The notes beneath the pieces were generated by a model. It saw only the letters and a program-made list of their open reading frames with translations, did no database searches and was not told where the DNA came from. 64,000 nt of DNA from an uncultured Roseibium sp. (GTDB taxonomy: Bacteria; Pseudomonadota; Alphaproteobacteria; Rhizobiales; Stappiaceae): the NCBI RefSeq assembly GCF_947496995.1, contig NZ_CANMFD010000001.1, positions 864,692 through 928,691 of the forward strand. Direction: 5' to 3'. Made by a program: the position numbers and the translations under genes. Numbering within the stretch: position 1 is the first letter of the stretch; the number at the start of each line of letters is the position of its first letter. Shown here piece by piece: positions 53,608 through 62,249 of the stretch.

Positions 53608-55410
53608 TCAGGTTTCAGGGGGGCGGCTTGCCGCTACCGAACGGGCAAGCGCTTCGAGCTTGGCCGTACCGGTGAGCGGAAGAGGAATTTCAGTGATAGG
53701 TTCAGGGCGTTCAGCACGCCGCGCCGTGAAGTCTTTCCAGACCTTTCGAAACCAAGCGCGGGCACGTGTTTCACGATGGTCGCGGCTGGGGTCGATCATC
53801 CAGACCGGTAAAACTTTGTAGCTGAGGGCTGTTTTCACCATCATGGAGCGCTTGCCATTGCGAAGAACAATGGCATTGTTCCGCCCCGCCTCCAGAAACC
53901 GCCGAACCTGATCCGGGGTGATGACGGGGATTTCTTTGCTGCTAACCGTCCAAAGAAATGGGATTCTCCATTTCTTCCGTTTGACGGTCTTCTGCCCAAA
54001 GACGTGGTTGGCGATGTACTCGTAAGTTTCATGGTCATTCGTCGCCATGAAAACCACGTGTTGTGCGTTCCCAATCATGGATTTGTAGTCTTTCGGGAAG
54101 GCTTTCCGCAGGCCTGGCAAGTCCTGACCTACGGCTGTCAGAGAGACGCCTTGGCCAGCCATGAGAGGAAAGGCTTCGCCCACGCCCTGCAACGCGTCTT
54201 CACCAAGTGCCTGAATCTCTTCAATCACAAACCGCGTCTTGGTTTTCAGGTCACCGGGAATCCATTCCATGACCGCGAGCGACAAAGAAATGATGCCGCC
54301 CACCCAGGGCCTAAGGGTCGTGCGCATTTCCCCGACAGTGACAGGCAGGGAAATTATGAGATTTTTGTCGGGATCTTTGAGGTCGCAAAGATTGACATCA
54401 TTGGATCGGGAAACCGATTTGACCTGTTCGTGGTCCCAAAACGCTGTCTTACTTCGGATCGTCGCAAGGACATTTTCACGTGTACGTTCGTCCATTGCGA
54501 TCATTTGCGCAGCAAAAGACGACACGTAGCCGTCATAGGCATCGCAAGCCAGCATCGCCTCCCAGAGCATAGCCATGGCAAGCACAGGGTCGCCTTCAGC
54601 ATCCTCAATGAAGCCGACCAAGATCAGACGGCGGGCATCCAGCATGCTTGAGTTTTCGATAGTGATTTTCGCGAAAAGGATAATTCGTGCCCATCCCTCG
54701 CGCCCCATATCGCGAAAGAAAGGTTTCTCGTTGCTGCTAGGCGGGAAAGAGAGGGTTGCGATGCGGTCGCACAATATCGTTGTCCGGTCTTGGCCGAGCC
54801 GTGCGTTGATCAGATCGATTTGGGCGATGAAATTGATGGATTGAGATGGGCCGTCCAGTAATCCCAACGGGTCTAATGCACAGAGCGTGTGTCCGCGCCG
54901 TTCAAGTGGGATGAGGACTTGATTTGTATGGTTGGCCGTCGGGTCAACGATCAGTGCGCATGCGTCTTGCGGCATATGGGCAAGTTCAGTTTGAACCTGC
55001 AACGATTTCCCCGACCGCGAAGACGCGATATAGAGCTTATGCCGTTCCGATTTCTCGCCGATTAGGCTGTAATGGGGAATGCCAAGCGGCAAGCGTACGC
55101 GCCCAATCAGGCTGTTGCCTTCCTCGTATCGCAAGGCGAGTTGAGTTAATGCTCCGGATTTTCCAGCGCTGGCTTTGCCTTGTTTGAAATTCTCTTCTTG
55201 CCATTCCTGAAAACGTATCCAGAGACGCAGGTATGGCCATCTCCAAGGCAGACGCGGCCACTTCTTGTCCCATCGTGGATCGAATGCGCCAAAAATTCGC
55301 AGTGTAGTGAAAACCACCGTGCGCAGGGCAATATTTGCGGTTCCACCAATTACAATGGTTTCGGCAACGGGGATGCCGATTTCGATGACTTGCTGGACGA
55401 TCTGAGCCAT
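53608..55410 (-). CDS. TraG/VirD4-like coupling ATPase
   Basis: A 600-residue protein with a short N-terminal hydrophobic stretch, Walker A IASSRSGKSLQVQTEL and Walker B FVIEEIQALGEDAL, plus SVSRSNDVNLCDLKDPDKN and AQHVVFMATNDHETYEYIA, which fit the type IV coupling protein family. The ATG at 55410 (MAQIVQQVIEIG) follows AAGGACGG; frames upstream of it have no ribosome binding site. First gene of the five-gene operon. No relaxase or secretion genes are visible in the window. Confidence 0.85.
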   Translation of the reverse strand: MAQIVQQVIEIGIPVAETIVIGGTANIALRTVVFTTLRIFGAFDPRWDKKWPRLPWRWPYLRLWIRFQEWQEENFKQGKASAGKSGALTQLALRYEEGNSLIGRVRLPLGIPHYSLIGEKSERHKLYIASSRSGKSLQVQTELAHMPQDACALIVDPTANHTNQVLIPLERRGHTLCALDPLGLLDGPSQSINFIAQIDLINARLGQDRTTILCDRIATLSFPPSSNEKPFFRDMGREGWARIILFAKITIENSSMLDARRLILVGFIEDAEGDPVLAMAMLWEAMLACDAYDGYVSSFAAQMIAMDERTRENVLATIRSKTAFWDHEQVKSVSRSNDVNLCDLKDPDKNLIISLPVTVGEMRTTLRPWVGGIISLSLAVMEWIPGDLKTKTRFVIEEIQALGEDALQGVGEAFPLMAGQGVSLTAVGQDLPGLRKAFPKDYKSMIGNAQHVVFMATNDHETYEYIANHVFGQKTVKRKKWRIPFLWTVSSKEIPVITPDQVRRFLEAGRNNAIVLRNGKRSMMVKTALSYKVLPVWMIDPSRDHRETRARAWFRKVWKDFTARRAERPEPITEIPLPLTGTAKLEALARSVAASRPPET

Positions 55411-55611
55411 ATCAGCCGTCCTTGCTTTCGAGAGCAAGGGATTTGAGATCCGTTTGCACACACGTCTCCCGTTTACCGCCGCGCCAAAGCAGACGGTTCC
55501 CTTAAAGAGAAGATTGGATATTTTGTATGAGCAGATGCTCATCCAAGCGAACAGGGTCAGTCTACAATGTTTGCGGCAAAGCAAATACTGTGTTCACTTA
55601 TTGTTCTATAT

Positions 55612-55983
55612 TTAGTTTGGTTCTGGCCAATTGTTGATGATATGTGGCGCGTGTACATTATAGGCTTCAACTACGAGCCTTAAAACTTCCGGCTCCAGCG
55701 ACTCGACGGCTATCTCATGGAGATCAAAACCAAGCTTGTCGCGATGTGTGAAGTCCACTAAATATCCATATCTAAATATTTCTTCGAGATAGGCAGGAAG
55801 ACGTCCGTAGGCGGCTAGCATAGTCGCGCTCATTCCACTACTTGTATGAATTTCATTGACCGACTGCGGGTTATTCCCAATAATTTCAACAGCTTCCTGA
55901 AAATTACTATCTAATATCGCCTTTACCAAACTCGATTTACGCACAAAACCCTTTTCTGTTTTTGTTTTTCTAGCATTTTTCAT
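55612..55983 (-). CDS. Small ankyrin-like protein
   Basis: A 123-residue protein. Two repeats of ankyrin-like helix pairs are suggested by SLVKAILDSNFQEAVEIIGNN and GMSATMLAAYGRLPAYLEEI. Low GC and a weak ribosome binding site. It follows the next gene upstream by eight bases, so the two form a pair. It could be an immunity or binding partner of that protein. Confidence 0.55.
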   Translation of the reverse strand: MKNARKTKTEKGFVRKSSLVKAILDSNFQEAVEIIGNNPQSVNEIHTSSGMSATMLAAYGRLPAYLEEIFRYGYLVDFTHRDKLGFDLHEIAVESLEPEVLRLVVEAYNVHAPHIINNWPEPN

Positions 55984-55990
55984 TTTAGCA

Positions 55991-57136
55991 CTACTTTTTC
56001 AATTTCTCAAAGTTTTCGCAAAGCAACTTTTCTTCTTTTGAAGCTTCCACGAAAAATAACCAACCAAACAATAGGTCTAGAACGAAGTCGTTCGTTTTCC
56101 TCGGCAGCCCTATATATGTTTCATCTATCTTCTTATAATAATTTCGGTCTCTAACTGGGCCTATATTTGATTTTATGTATTTGAAGTAACTATTAAAAGA
56201 AGTGCCCGCCAATCGATCAAATGATCGGATGCAGATGCAATATTCTTCATCGAGGGACAACTTTGCGCCAACACTTCCAAGTGCTGCATGAAAGCTTATT
56301 CTTTTTAGATCAATCGCTATGGAACCGTCGGTATTCCTATCTTGTATCGGCAAAAATGCGTCGTGTGCCGCTCCCGAACGCTTCCAGTGTGGGTTCTTAA
56401 GAGCATCCCGAGTTTGTTCAGCGGATAGGAAATAGGCTTGTTGATGTCCCGCGATATTTCGTTTCTTAGAAAAATGCAGGAGACCAAAATGCTCCATCTC
56501 ATGTTCTTTTCTTGAGATCTCCTCGAAGGAAGCATTATCTTTCCCGGATTTCTTGTATTGGGCATTTACCCAGACTGCTTTGCCCTTTTGAATTTCAATT
56601 ATTTCGCTTGGAGAACACAAACTCCACTGGGTATATTTCTCCTCGACCGGTATTTTGTAAAGACTGACAGTGGTTGGCAGCAAATCACTTGGGTCTAACA
56701 CGTCGAAGGATGCATCCAAGTCTTCTACGTACGGTTTGAATAATGCAAATCTATGCTCTTCTGCCCAGCTCTCTACGATCTTCGGTTTAATTGTCCATAA
56801 GAATAGATGAATAATTTGTAGTGTATAAGGCGAGGATCTTAGAATTCTTTTTTCTAGAACCTCATCAACACGGCTTGTGTCTAAAAATTTCTTATAGGTT
56901 ATTGGCGTCGGGAATACTTTTGGAAATGGAACCTTGTCTTGATTTGGCAAGCGGATATCAACCTTTTCCGCAAGAGATGCGACTTCATCATTGACATGTA
57001 TTGCAAACCGTTCCTCGCTTCGGCCAAATTTTATGAATTCAGCTCGAAAGCTCTTCCATAAACGCGTGATAAAATAGGCACTGTATTGCCGTCGAACTAC
57101 CACTTTGGTTGGCTGAAATTTAATAACAGAACTCAT
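55991..57136 (-). CDS. Unknown 381-residue island protein
   Basis: Low-GC gene with AT-rich codons. The protein is soluble, with no recognised domain. Aromatic- and Lys-rich segments such as PVEEKYTQWSLCSPSEIIEI and KEHEMEHFGLLHFSKKRN stand out. Pairing with a small ankyrin-like protein and location in an island with defence genes make a toxin/defence role possible, without direct evidence. Confidence 0.65.
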   Translation of the reverse strand: MSSVIKFQPTKVVVRRQYSAYFITRLWKSFRAEFIKFGRSEERFAIHVNDEVASLAEKVDIRLPNQDKVPFPKVFPTPITYKKFLDTSRVDEVLEKRILRSSPYTLQIIHLFLWTIKPKIVESWAEEHRFALFKPYVEDLDASFDVLDPSDLLPTTVSLYKIPVEEKYTQWSLCSPSEIIEIQKGKAVWVNAQYKKSGKDNASFEEISRKEHEMEHFGLLHFSKKRNIAGHQQAYFLSAEQTRDALKNPHWKRSGAAHDAFLPIQDRNTDGSIAIDLKRISFHAALGSVGAKLSLDEEYCICIRSFDRLAGTSFNSYFKYIKSNIGPVRDRNYYKKIDETYIGLPRKTNDFVLDLLFGWLFFVEASKEEKLLCENFEKLKK

Positions 57137-57219
57137 TGCATAATAAACTCGGGTTTCCAGTAAAAAGTTAGCAATCGATCAAATACACAACCGAAAATGG
57201 ATTAGTCAAATCCGCCTCA

Positions 57220-57323
57220 ATTGTGACAACACATGCATTAGCTGCTAGCCTGGTTTGGCCGTACCCATGTGTTGCGCAATAAAGAAAAAGGCAGCTCTCT
57301 GGTGGGAGCTGCCTTTAGTTTTT
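57220..57323 (+). ncRNA. Candidate small RNA with intrinsic terminator
   Basis: A long stem (57220-57235 with 57266-57280, one bulged base) encloses about 30 bases. Six bases later an 11-bp perfect hairpin (AAAGGCAGCTC / GAGCTGCCTTT, 57287-57316) is followed by AGTTTTT. This is a classic stem-loop plus rho-independent terminator, in a gap between two divergent genes where no coding gene would need one. Confidence 0.55.
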
Positions 57324-57327
57324 CGTG

Positions 57328-57363
57328 TATATTGTGCGGAGGGGATTACCAACGCACAATATA
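57328..57363. promoter_or_regulatory. 11-bp inverted repeat beside an AT-rich tract
   Basis: TATATTGTGCG and CGCACAATATA are separated by 14 bases. The next 110 bases are strongly AT-rich (GTAATATATGATTAAAAATA) and include TATAAT (57446-57451), about 65 bases before the next gene. It may be an operator for that promoter or part of a replication or transfer site. Confidence 0.45.
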
Positions 57364-57516
57364 ATCATATACGTGAATATGTAATATATGATTAAAAATA
57401 GGTAAAATACAATCTATTATTTACATAATATTAAATTGATCTGCATATAATACTATGAATACACACCGAATGCACCCGTTTTGAAAGAGGTTGCGGGGAA
57501 GTGTGGGGATTTAAAG

Positions 57517-58512
57517 ATGCGTTTTTATGGAGAGCAAACCGGTCTAAAGAACCGATTTCGAGCAGTCGATACATTGGGTGACTTTGCAGAAGCCGCGAAG
57601 GCCATCTCTGCGCCTGGCGCGCAACAATCCGACAAGCAGTTCGCAATTGAACAAGCCGCAAAAATCGTCAAAGAGCATGACGACATTCAGCATGGTTTGA
57701 AAAGCGGCTCTATCGAAAGTGTGCATCTAACGACCGCTGCAGCTTCCAAAGAGGCGCAAGGATCAGCACAGGAGAATTCCGAACGTAAGGCCAAAGAGCA
57801 ATATGAAGATGCTATGTTCTTGGCACTTCTCAACAGCGGCGATCTCGACGCCTACGTTGCCGAAAACATTTTTGGCGGCATGAGCGATGCCGAAGTTACT
57901 GATGTCATATCAATGATAGAGGCTGAGACAGGCCGGAAATTCGAAGAATATGCAGAAAATTTCCTCGGTGACGATATGCCAGAGCGAGTGCCCGGCGAGA
58001 GCGATGCCGATTATCATCGCCGTGTTCTGATCGCGGTTACGGATGAGGTTTTAAACGATGATCTTACGATCAAGGCCGGATATGAGAATGATCCGCTAGC
58101 TAGGTTCGTGAACAACCACGAAGTCACGCAACACGCTCGTGAAAAAACACGAGAGGCTGACCAAATAGCGTTGCGAGAGGGAGCCGATGCCGGAATCGCG
58201 CATATAAAAGATGAAGTGGAAGGGAACTACGCCGTTGCCCGAGTGGTTAGCGATGAATCCGAGGTGTCTGAAGTTTCGGACTTTGGCGGAGGAACGCAAG
58301 ACAACCATAGCGATGCAAGTTTCAATGACGCATCCAGCGTAGAAAAGAGCAGCTCCTTTTTCTCTGGGTTTCCGGGATCTGACGGGGCGCTAGAAACGGC
58401 CAAAGCGGATTTTGAAACTCAATTCCCTAAAGCTGCCGCGCCGAAAACTGCTGAGCTTGCCAGCACAGCCGAGCATACTGTTAAAGTTGAAATAGGAAGG
58501 GACCTAACTTAA
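57517..58512 (+). CDS. Unknown acidic, Ala-rich island protein
   Basis: A 331-residue soluble protein. ATG 57517 follows GGGGA at eight bases. It is helical and acidic (EGNYAVARVVSDESEVSEVSDF), with Ser/Ala-rich linkers in the C-terminal part. No known domain. Its 3' end overlaps by four bases the convergent gene at 58509. Confidence 0.65.
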   Translation: MRFYGEQTGLKNRFRAVDTLGDFAEAAKAISAPGAQQSDKQFAIEQAAKIVKEHDDIQHGLKSGSIESVHLTTAAASKEAQGSAQENSERKAKEQYEDAMFLALLNSGDLDAYVAENIFGGMSDAEVTDVISMIEAETGRKFEEYAENFLGDDMPERVPGESDADYHRRVLIAVTDEVLNDDLTIKAGYENDPLARFVNNHEVTQHAREKTREADQIALREGADAGIAHIKDEVEGNYAVARVVSDESEVSEVSDFGGGTQDNHSDASFNDASSVEKSSSFFSGFPGSDGALETAKADFETQFPKAAAPKTAELASTAEHTVKVEIGRDLT

Positions 58513-59039
58513 CCACCTGGCTGACTTGACTGGAACGCGTCGATGTCCGCATTGGCAAGTTCAAGCGCAATTCTGGCCTGTTTAACAACGTCCGGTACGA
58601 TTTCCGAAGCCGTTTGAAGATCGAACAAACCGTTAGACCCGGGTGGCGAATAGATATGATCCCCAACGTGATAAGTTAAACCTGATCCACGAGCATCATT
58701 CGTTCGCGGAAAGATTCCTATATCTATTCCGTGTTTGGCAAAGCTCTCTTTGAATTGATTTTCAACCCATTGCAGCAGATCTTCTGGCTGTTCATGGTTT
58801 TGGATGTCCATTCCAACGTGCAGGAGTATCGCAACGCCATGCTCCTTTGCGTAAGCTGTGGCCGCACGGTCGGCAGCTCTTAGCTCAGCGATCTCAGCGG
58901 TTCTAGAAGTCTCTACTGTATTAGCGACTGATGTAACCTCCTGCGCGTTCGCTGCTACTGGAGTAAATAAGGCGGCAGCGGTCATCGCCGCGCCAGCGAC
59001 GGCTCCGAATAATCTGCTTGTTTGTTTGGCTTGTGCCAT
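58509..59039 (-). CDS. Secreted protein of unknown function
   Basis: A 176-residue protein with a clear signal peptide (LFGAVAGAAMTAAALFTPVAANAQ). The mature part contains a VAILLHVGMD and VENQFKESFAKHGIDIGIF pattern similar to small putative periplasmic or TPM-like domains, but I cannot assign a family. The ATG at 59039 follows GAGGACACAA. In-frame codons upstream of it give a Lys-rich lead and are left out. Confidence 0.7.
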   Translation of the reverse strand: MAQAKQTSRLFGAVAGAAMTAAALFTPVAANAQEVTSVANTVETSRTAEIAELRAADRAATAYAKEHGVAILLHVGMDIQNHEQPEDLLQWVENQFKESFAKHGIDIGIFPRTNDARGSGLTYHVGDHIYSPPGSNGLFDLQTASEIVPDVVKQARIALELANADIDAFQSSQPGG

Positions 59040-59197
59040 TTGTGTCCTCGCATTTGCGCCAGACACACCCTCAACATTCTTTTTTTCTTTATTAGTTGTC
59101 AGAACACTAAAGCAATTATAAATAAAATGCAAATTTTTAGCAACATTGTTACTGAGGCATATTGAATTTTCTTCTTTATGTTTCTTTGTTGTTGGCG

Positions 59198-59223
59198 TAG
59201 TCAAAACTGATGGATTTTGACTA
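59198..59223. other. 9-bp inverted repeat upstream of the resolvase
   Basis: TAGTCAAAA / TTTTGACTA around an 8-base spacer, 150 bases before the resolvase start. It may be a resolvase binding (res) or autoregulatory site. Confidence 0.45.
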
Positions 59224-59371
59224 TGTTATGTTTATGTAAATTTTGGAAAAGAAGAGCTTTCAGAAAAACCCTGATTTCGTGGTTTTCTGACTGCCATTGC
59301 CGAGTTCGGAGCCTTCCCCATGACGGACATGCAAAAACGATCGGTTTTGCTAGTCCCGAAAGGAAATTGCC

Positions 59372-59989
59372 ATGAAACACTGGCACCCAACGTCATTGCT
59401 AAATGCGCAAAGTGGCAAGTTAATCGGCTATGCTCGCGTTTCAACCTGCGAGCAGAAGTTGGACATTCAGCTTAACGCACTGAAACAGGCGGGCTGTAAA
59501 AGCGTATTTCAGGATCACGGCCTTTCGGGAGCGTTAGTCGAGAGGCCCGGTCTCGACAAAGCGCTGCACGCACTAGCGGCAGGGGATACCCTGGTCGTTT
59601 ATAAGCTGGATCGATTGGGGCGTTCGGTATTGCACCTTGCCGATCTCATCACACGGCTTGATGCGAACGGAATTCAGTTTTGTTCTTTGACGGAAGGGAT
59701 CGATACGACAACGCCCGGAGGAAAGCTTGTTTTTCATGTTTTCGCCGCCGTGGCCGAGTTCTCCCGCAATCTGATCCGCGAAAACACCTGTGCTGGCTTA
59801 AGGGCGGCACGCGAGCGGGGAGCACAAATTGGAAGGCCGAGATGTCTGACGGATGAGCAGGTCGTAGAGGCACAATCCTATATGCGAGACAGAGGTAAAT
59901 CGCCGATTGAAGTAGCGGAGCGTTTTGGAGTGTCAGCAAGTACCTTGCGGCGCAGCATACGCCGTGTCGAAGCTAGTGATGTGGAATAG
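59372..59989 (+). CDS. Small serine resolvase/invertase
   Basis: A 205-residue serine recombinase. The catalytic domain holds IGYARVSTCEQKLDIQLNAL, the active-site Ser in RVST and YKLDRLGRSVLHLADL, and ends in a C-terminal helix-turn-helix (SPIEVAERFGVSASTLRRSI). The length is that of Tn3-type resolvases and invertases. The ATG follows AAGGA. It belongs to the island, separate from the large integrase. Confidence 0.9.
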   Translation: MKHWHPTSLLNAQSGKLIGYARVSTCEQKLDIQLNALKQAGCKSVFQDHGLSGALVERPGLDKALHALAAGDTLVVYKLDRLGRSVLHLADLITRLDANGIQFCSLTEGIDTTTPGGKLVFHVFAAVAEFSRNLIRENTCAGLRAARERGAQIGRPRCLTDEQVVEAQSYMRDRGKSPIEVAERFGVSASTLRRSIRRVEASDVE

Positions 59990-60046
59990 CGTGCACTTAT
60001 TCTAAATGGCCCGTTTTCTCGGGGATTTCGGTTATCTCTCAGTCGC

Positions 60047-60474
60047 AAGATGTGTGGGGTAGTACCCCACATCTTGGCAAGGAGGCCCGCTGCGCGCCTC
60101 CTGTGCAACCTCCCGGCCTTGGCTCTTCCAGGGCATTGAACCCGTTTCAGAGCCATCCAACCCGTATCGCCGGATTGAGCCACTCGCGGAAGACTTCGCT
60201 CTCCCTGCCCCCATCGACTTGGGTGGCGTTCCTGCCCCCAAGACCCCTGACAATTCCATTGAGGCCATGTCATGGAGACGATTTCATCGAGAGCAAAGGG
60301 CGTTCCTGCCCTTATGCAATCCTGACCAGGAAGGGAGCTGTCGCGCTGCCCTTCCTTGGAACCTTCCTATCGACCAATGAGCCTTCGTGCCCTTTGGAAA
60401 CCTGACCAACCTTTCGCAAATTGGATGCGCGTCAGCGTATCGACGCTGAACCCGATCAAAGGGCTATCGCGCCC
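60047..60474. repeat. Run of at least seven hairpins, several with a similar loop
   Basis: Hairpins: 60047-60075 (imperfect, about 13 bp), 60081-60101 (GGAGGC/GCCTCC), 60218-60242 (CTTGGG/CCCAAG), 60296-60313 (AAGGGC/GCCCTT), 60328-60356 (AGGAAGGG/CCCTTCCT), 60432-60449 (TCAGCGT/ACGCTGA) and 60461-60474 (GGGC/GCCC). The stems differ in sequence while 'GGCGTTCCTGCC' recurs at the loop of two and CCTGAC follows three units. No gene is visible here, so it is either a structured RNA or a series of protein-binding repeats. Confidence 0.55.
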
Positions 60475-60800
60475 CTCGAAACCACTCCCCAGGCTTGTAG
60501 ATATGCCTCTCCATCGACACCTAACCATGCAATATTGATGTCGGCAGTTGTCCCCCGTCAAAGAACGGTGCTAGCTCAATCGCGCAGGCTAACTGAGGTG
60601 CACAAGCCTTGTTTGTGAGTGGGTTTTGCTAAATCCCTTCACTAAGGTATTGGAATATGGCAACAATAGAGGGTGATCTCATTCTTGTGCAACTTTGTGT
60701 CCGGAAGATTGGGCGGAACCACTGATTTTTCGGAGCAGTAAGATACGAAGGACCGCAAAAAGAAACTTTACAACGATCTGCAGAACTTGAAGGTCAAAAA
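60475..60800. other. Upstream region of the Argonaute operon
   Basis: No gene seen. It must contain the operon promoter. A possible ribosome binding site GAAGGT lies seven bases before the TTG start at 60801. Confidence 0.45.
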
Positions 60801-62249
60801 TTGAAACATATAGAAATACTAAATTCTTTTCGGAAAGAAATTTCAGAGCTCGTTGTAGAAGTGGAATCTTCAGTTGCAATGGGTCATCTTGACATAAATA
60901 AAATATGTGAAGATGTATTTTGCGGTATTTTCAAAGAGCTATTCGATCTTGACCATCTTCGAAACCTAAATGCTGAAGAAAAACAAAATTTTCCTGGCAT
61001 TGATCTGGCCGACGATCAAGCGCGAGTGGCTATACAGATAACCTCGGATAAGACACTCGATAAAATCAAAGAAACTTTAAAAGCCGTCAAAGAACATAAG
61101 TTATATGAGAAATTCGACCGATTTATTATATACATCATTACACGCAGACAGGAATCATATTCCCAGGATGCAGTAGAAAAACTTTGTAGTGGGATCTTTT
61201 CTTTTAACACACGTGAAGATGTTTTAGATCAAAGAGATATCTCCACGAGAGCGGCAAATTCCAATCCGAAGAAGTTGAAGGCGGCGCTAGAACATTTGCT
61301 CAGCTATCGCAGAGGAATAAGTGTGGGGCTAGCAGATGAAGATTTTGATCCACCGATGGAACCTGCCGAGAAGTTAGGAACAAACTTAGTCGAAATATTT
61401 TTTTCGGGCCGTCTTTACATTGCAGAGGTTGTTACGGATGCAATTACCAATAAGAACGGTAAGACAATAAGAAATCACCGGAAGGGTATTAGGGACTTTG
61501 CATTCGATTTACAAAGAACACTTCCATCGGATTTCGAGGCTCTTGGCGGGCGATTAATTACTTTCCATGATCTGGAAGAGCGTAATAATCCCTTCAGAGA
61601 TATAATTGAAGAAGGCACCGTTGAAACGTTTTCGCCTGCTGATTTCTACAAAATAGACAGCGACCACGAGCGGGTCTTTAAATCATTACTTCGTTTTACG
61701 ATGCAGCAAAAGTTATATCGACACCGTGTGCTATGGCAACATTTCGAGCATAAATTCATATTCCTTCCCTTGCGCGATGGTGATGATAAACGGACTGAAT
61801 CTTGGACAGGCCAAAGAACATCTTCTCGCATGGTTTTTGAGCGAAAATACAACAGAAACAACCCTGAGAAAGTGCTTTCAACTCGCCATTTCGCGTTTAG
61901 TGCGGAGTTTTTGTCAGTAGATGAAAATTGGTACGTAGTACTGACGCCTGACTGGTTGTTTAGTTATGGCGACGATTACCGCAGATCCCATTTCGGCGAA
62001 AAGTTGCTGAGCGGTCTAAAGCGTATGGAAAAGAACCGATCTGTTTATGATCAAGTCAGGTTCCTTGCATCATGGCTTGAGGAAATTGATCGCGAAGACC
62101 TTTTTTCTACGGAAGAAAGTTCTGCCTCAAAACTTAGCTTTGGCGAACTTCTCGTCGTTGAAGGTGGGCGGCATCTAAATGAGTCACTCTGGGCACCGCT
62201 TAGCTCACCTGACGACGATCATATCCAGGAAAGGTTTGGTGAAGTTTGA
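60801..62249 (+). CDS. SMEK-domain protein with APAZ-like C-terminal region
   Basis: A 482-residue protein. Residues 1-150 match the SMEK-type domain (SFRKEISELVVEVESS; NFPGIDLADDQARVAIQITS; KIKETLKAVKEH). Its D68...Q79-x-T81 layout is like a PD-(D/E)xK nuclease core, so a nuclease role is a guess. Residues about 195-440 (HFAFSAEFLSVDENWYVVL, SYGDDYRRSHFGEKLLSGLKRMEKN) resemble the APAZ domain that binds short Argonautes. The start is TTG with GAAGGT. The stop overlaps the Argonaute start by four bases, so the two proteins should form one complex. Confidence 0.78.
   Translation: MKHIEILNSFRKEISELVVEVESSVAMGHLDINKICEDVFCGIFKELFDLDHLRNLNAEEKQNFPGIDLADDQARVAIQITSDKTLDKIKETLKAVKEHKLYEKFDRFIIYIITRRQESYSQDAVEKLCSGIFSFNTREDVLDQRDISTRAANSNPKKLKAALEHLLSYRRGISVGLADEDFDPPMEPAEKLGTNLVEIFFSGRLYIAEVVTDAITNKNGKTIRNHRKGIRDFAFDLQRTLPSDFEALGGRLITFHDLEERNNPFRDIIEEGTVETFSPADFYKIDSDHERVFKSLLRFTMQQKLYRHRVLWQHFEHKFIFLPLRDGDDKRTESWTGQRTSSRMVFERKYNRNNPEKVLSTRHFAFSAEFLSVDENWYVVLTPDWLFSYGDDYRRSHFGEKLLSGLKRMEKNRSVYDQVRFLASWLEEIDREDLFSTEESSASKLSFGELLVVEGGRHLNESLWAPLSSPDDDHIQERFGEV

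Noticed and set aside
60047-60474. Hairpin series considered as an integron attC array
   Set aside because: No integron integrase, no cassette genes between the hairpins and no attC core sites (GTTRRRY) at regular places.
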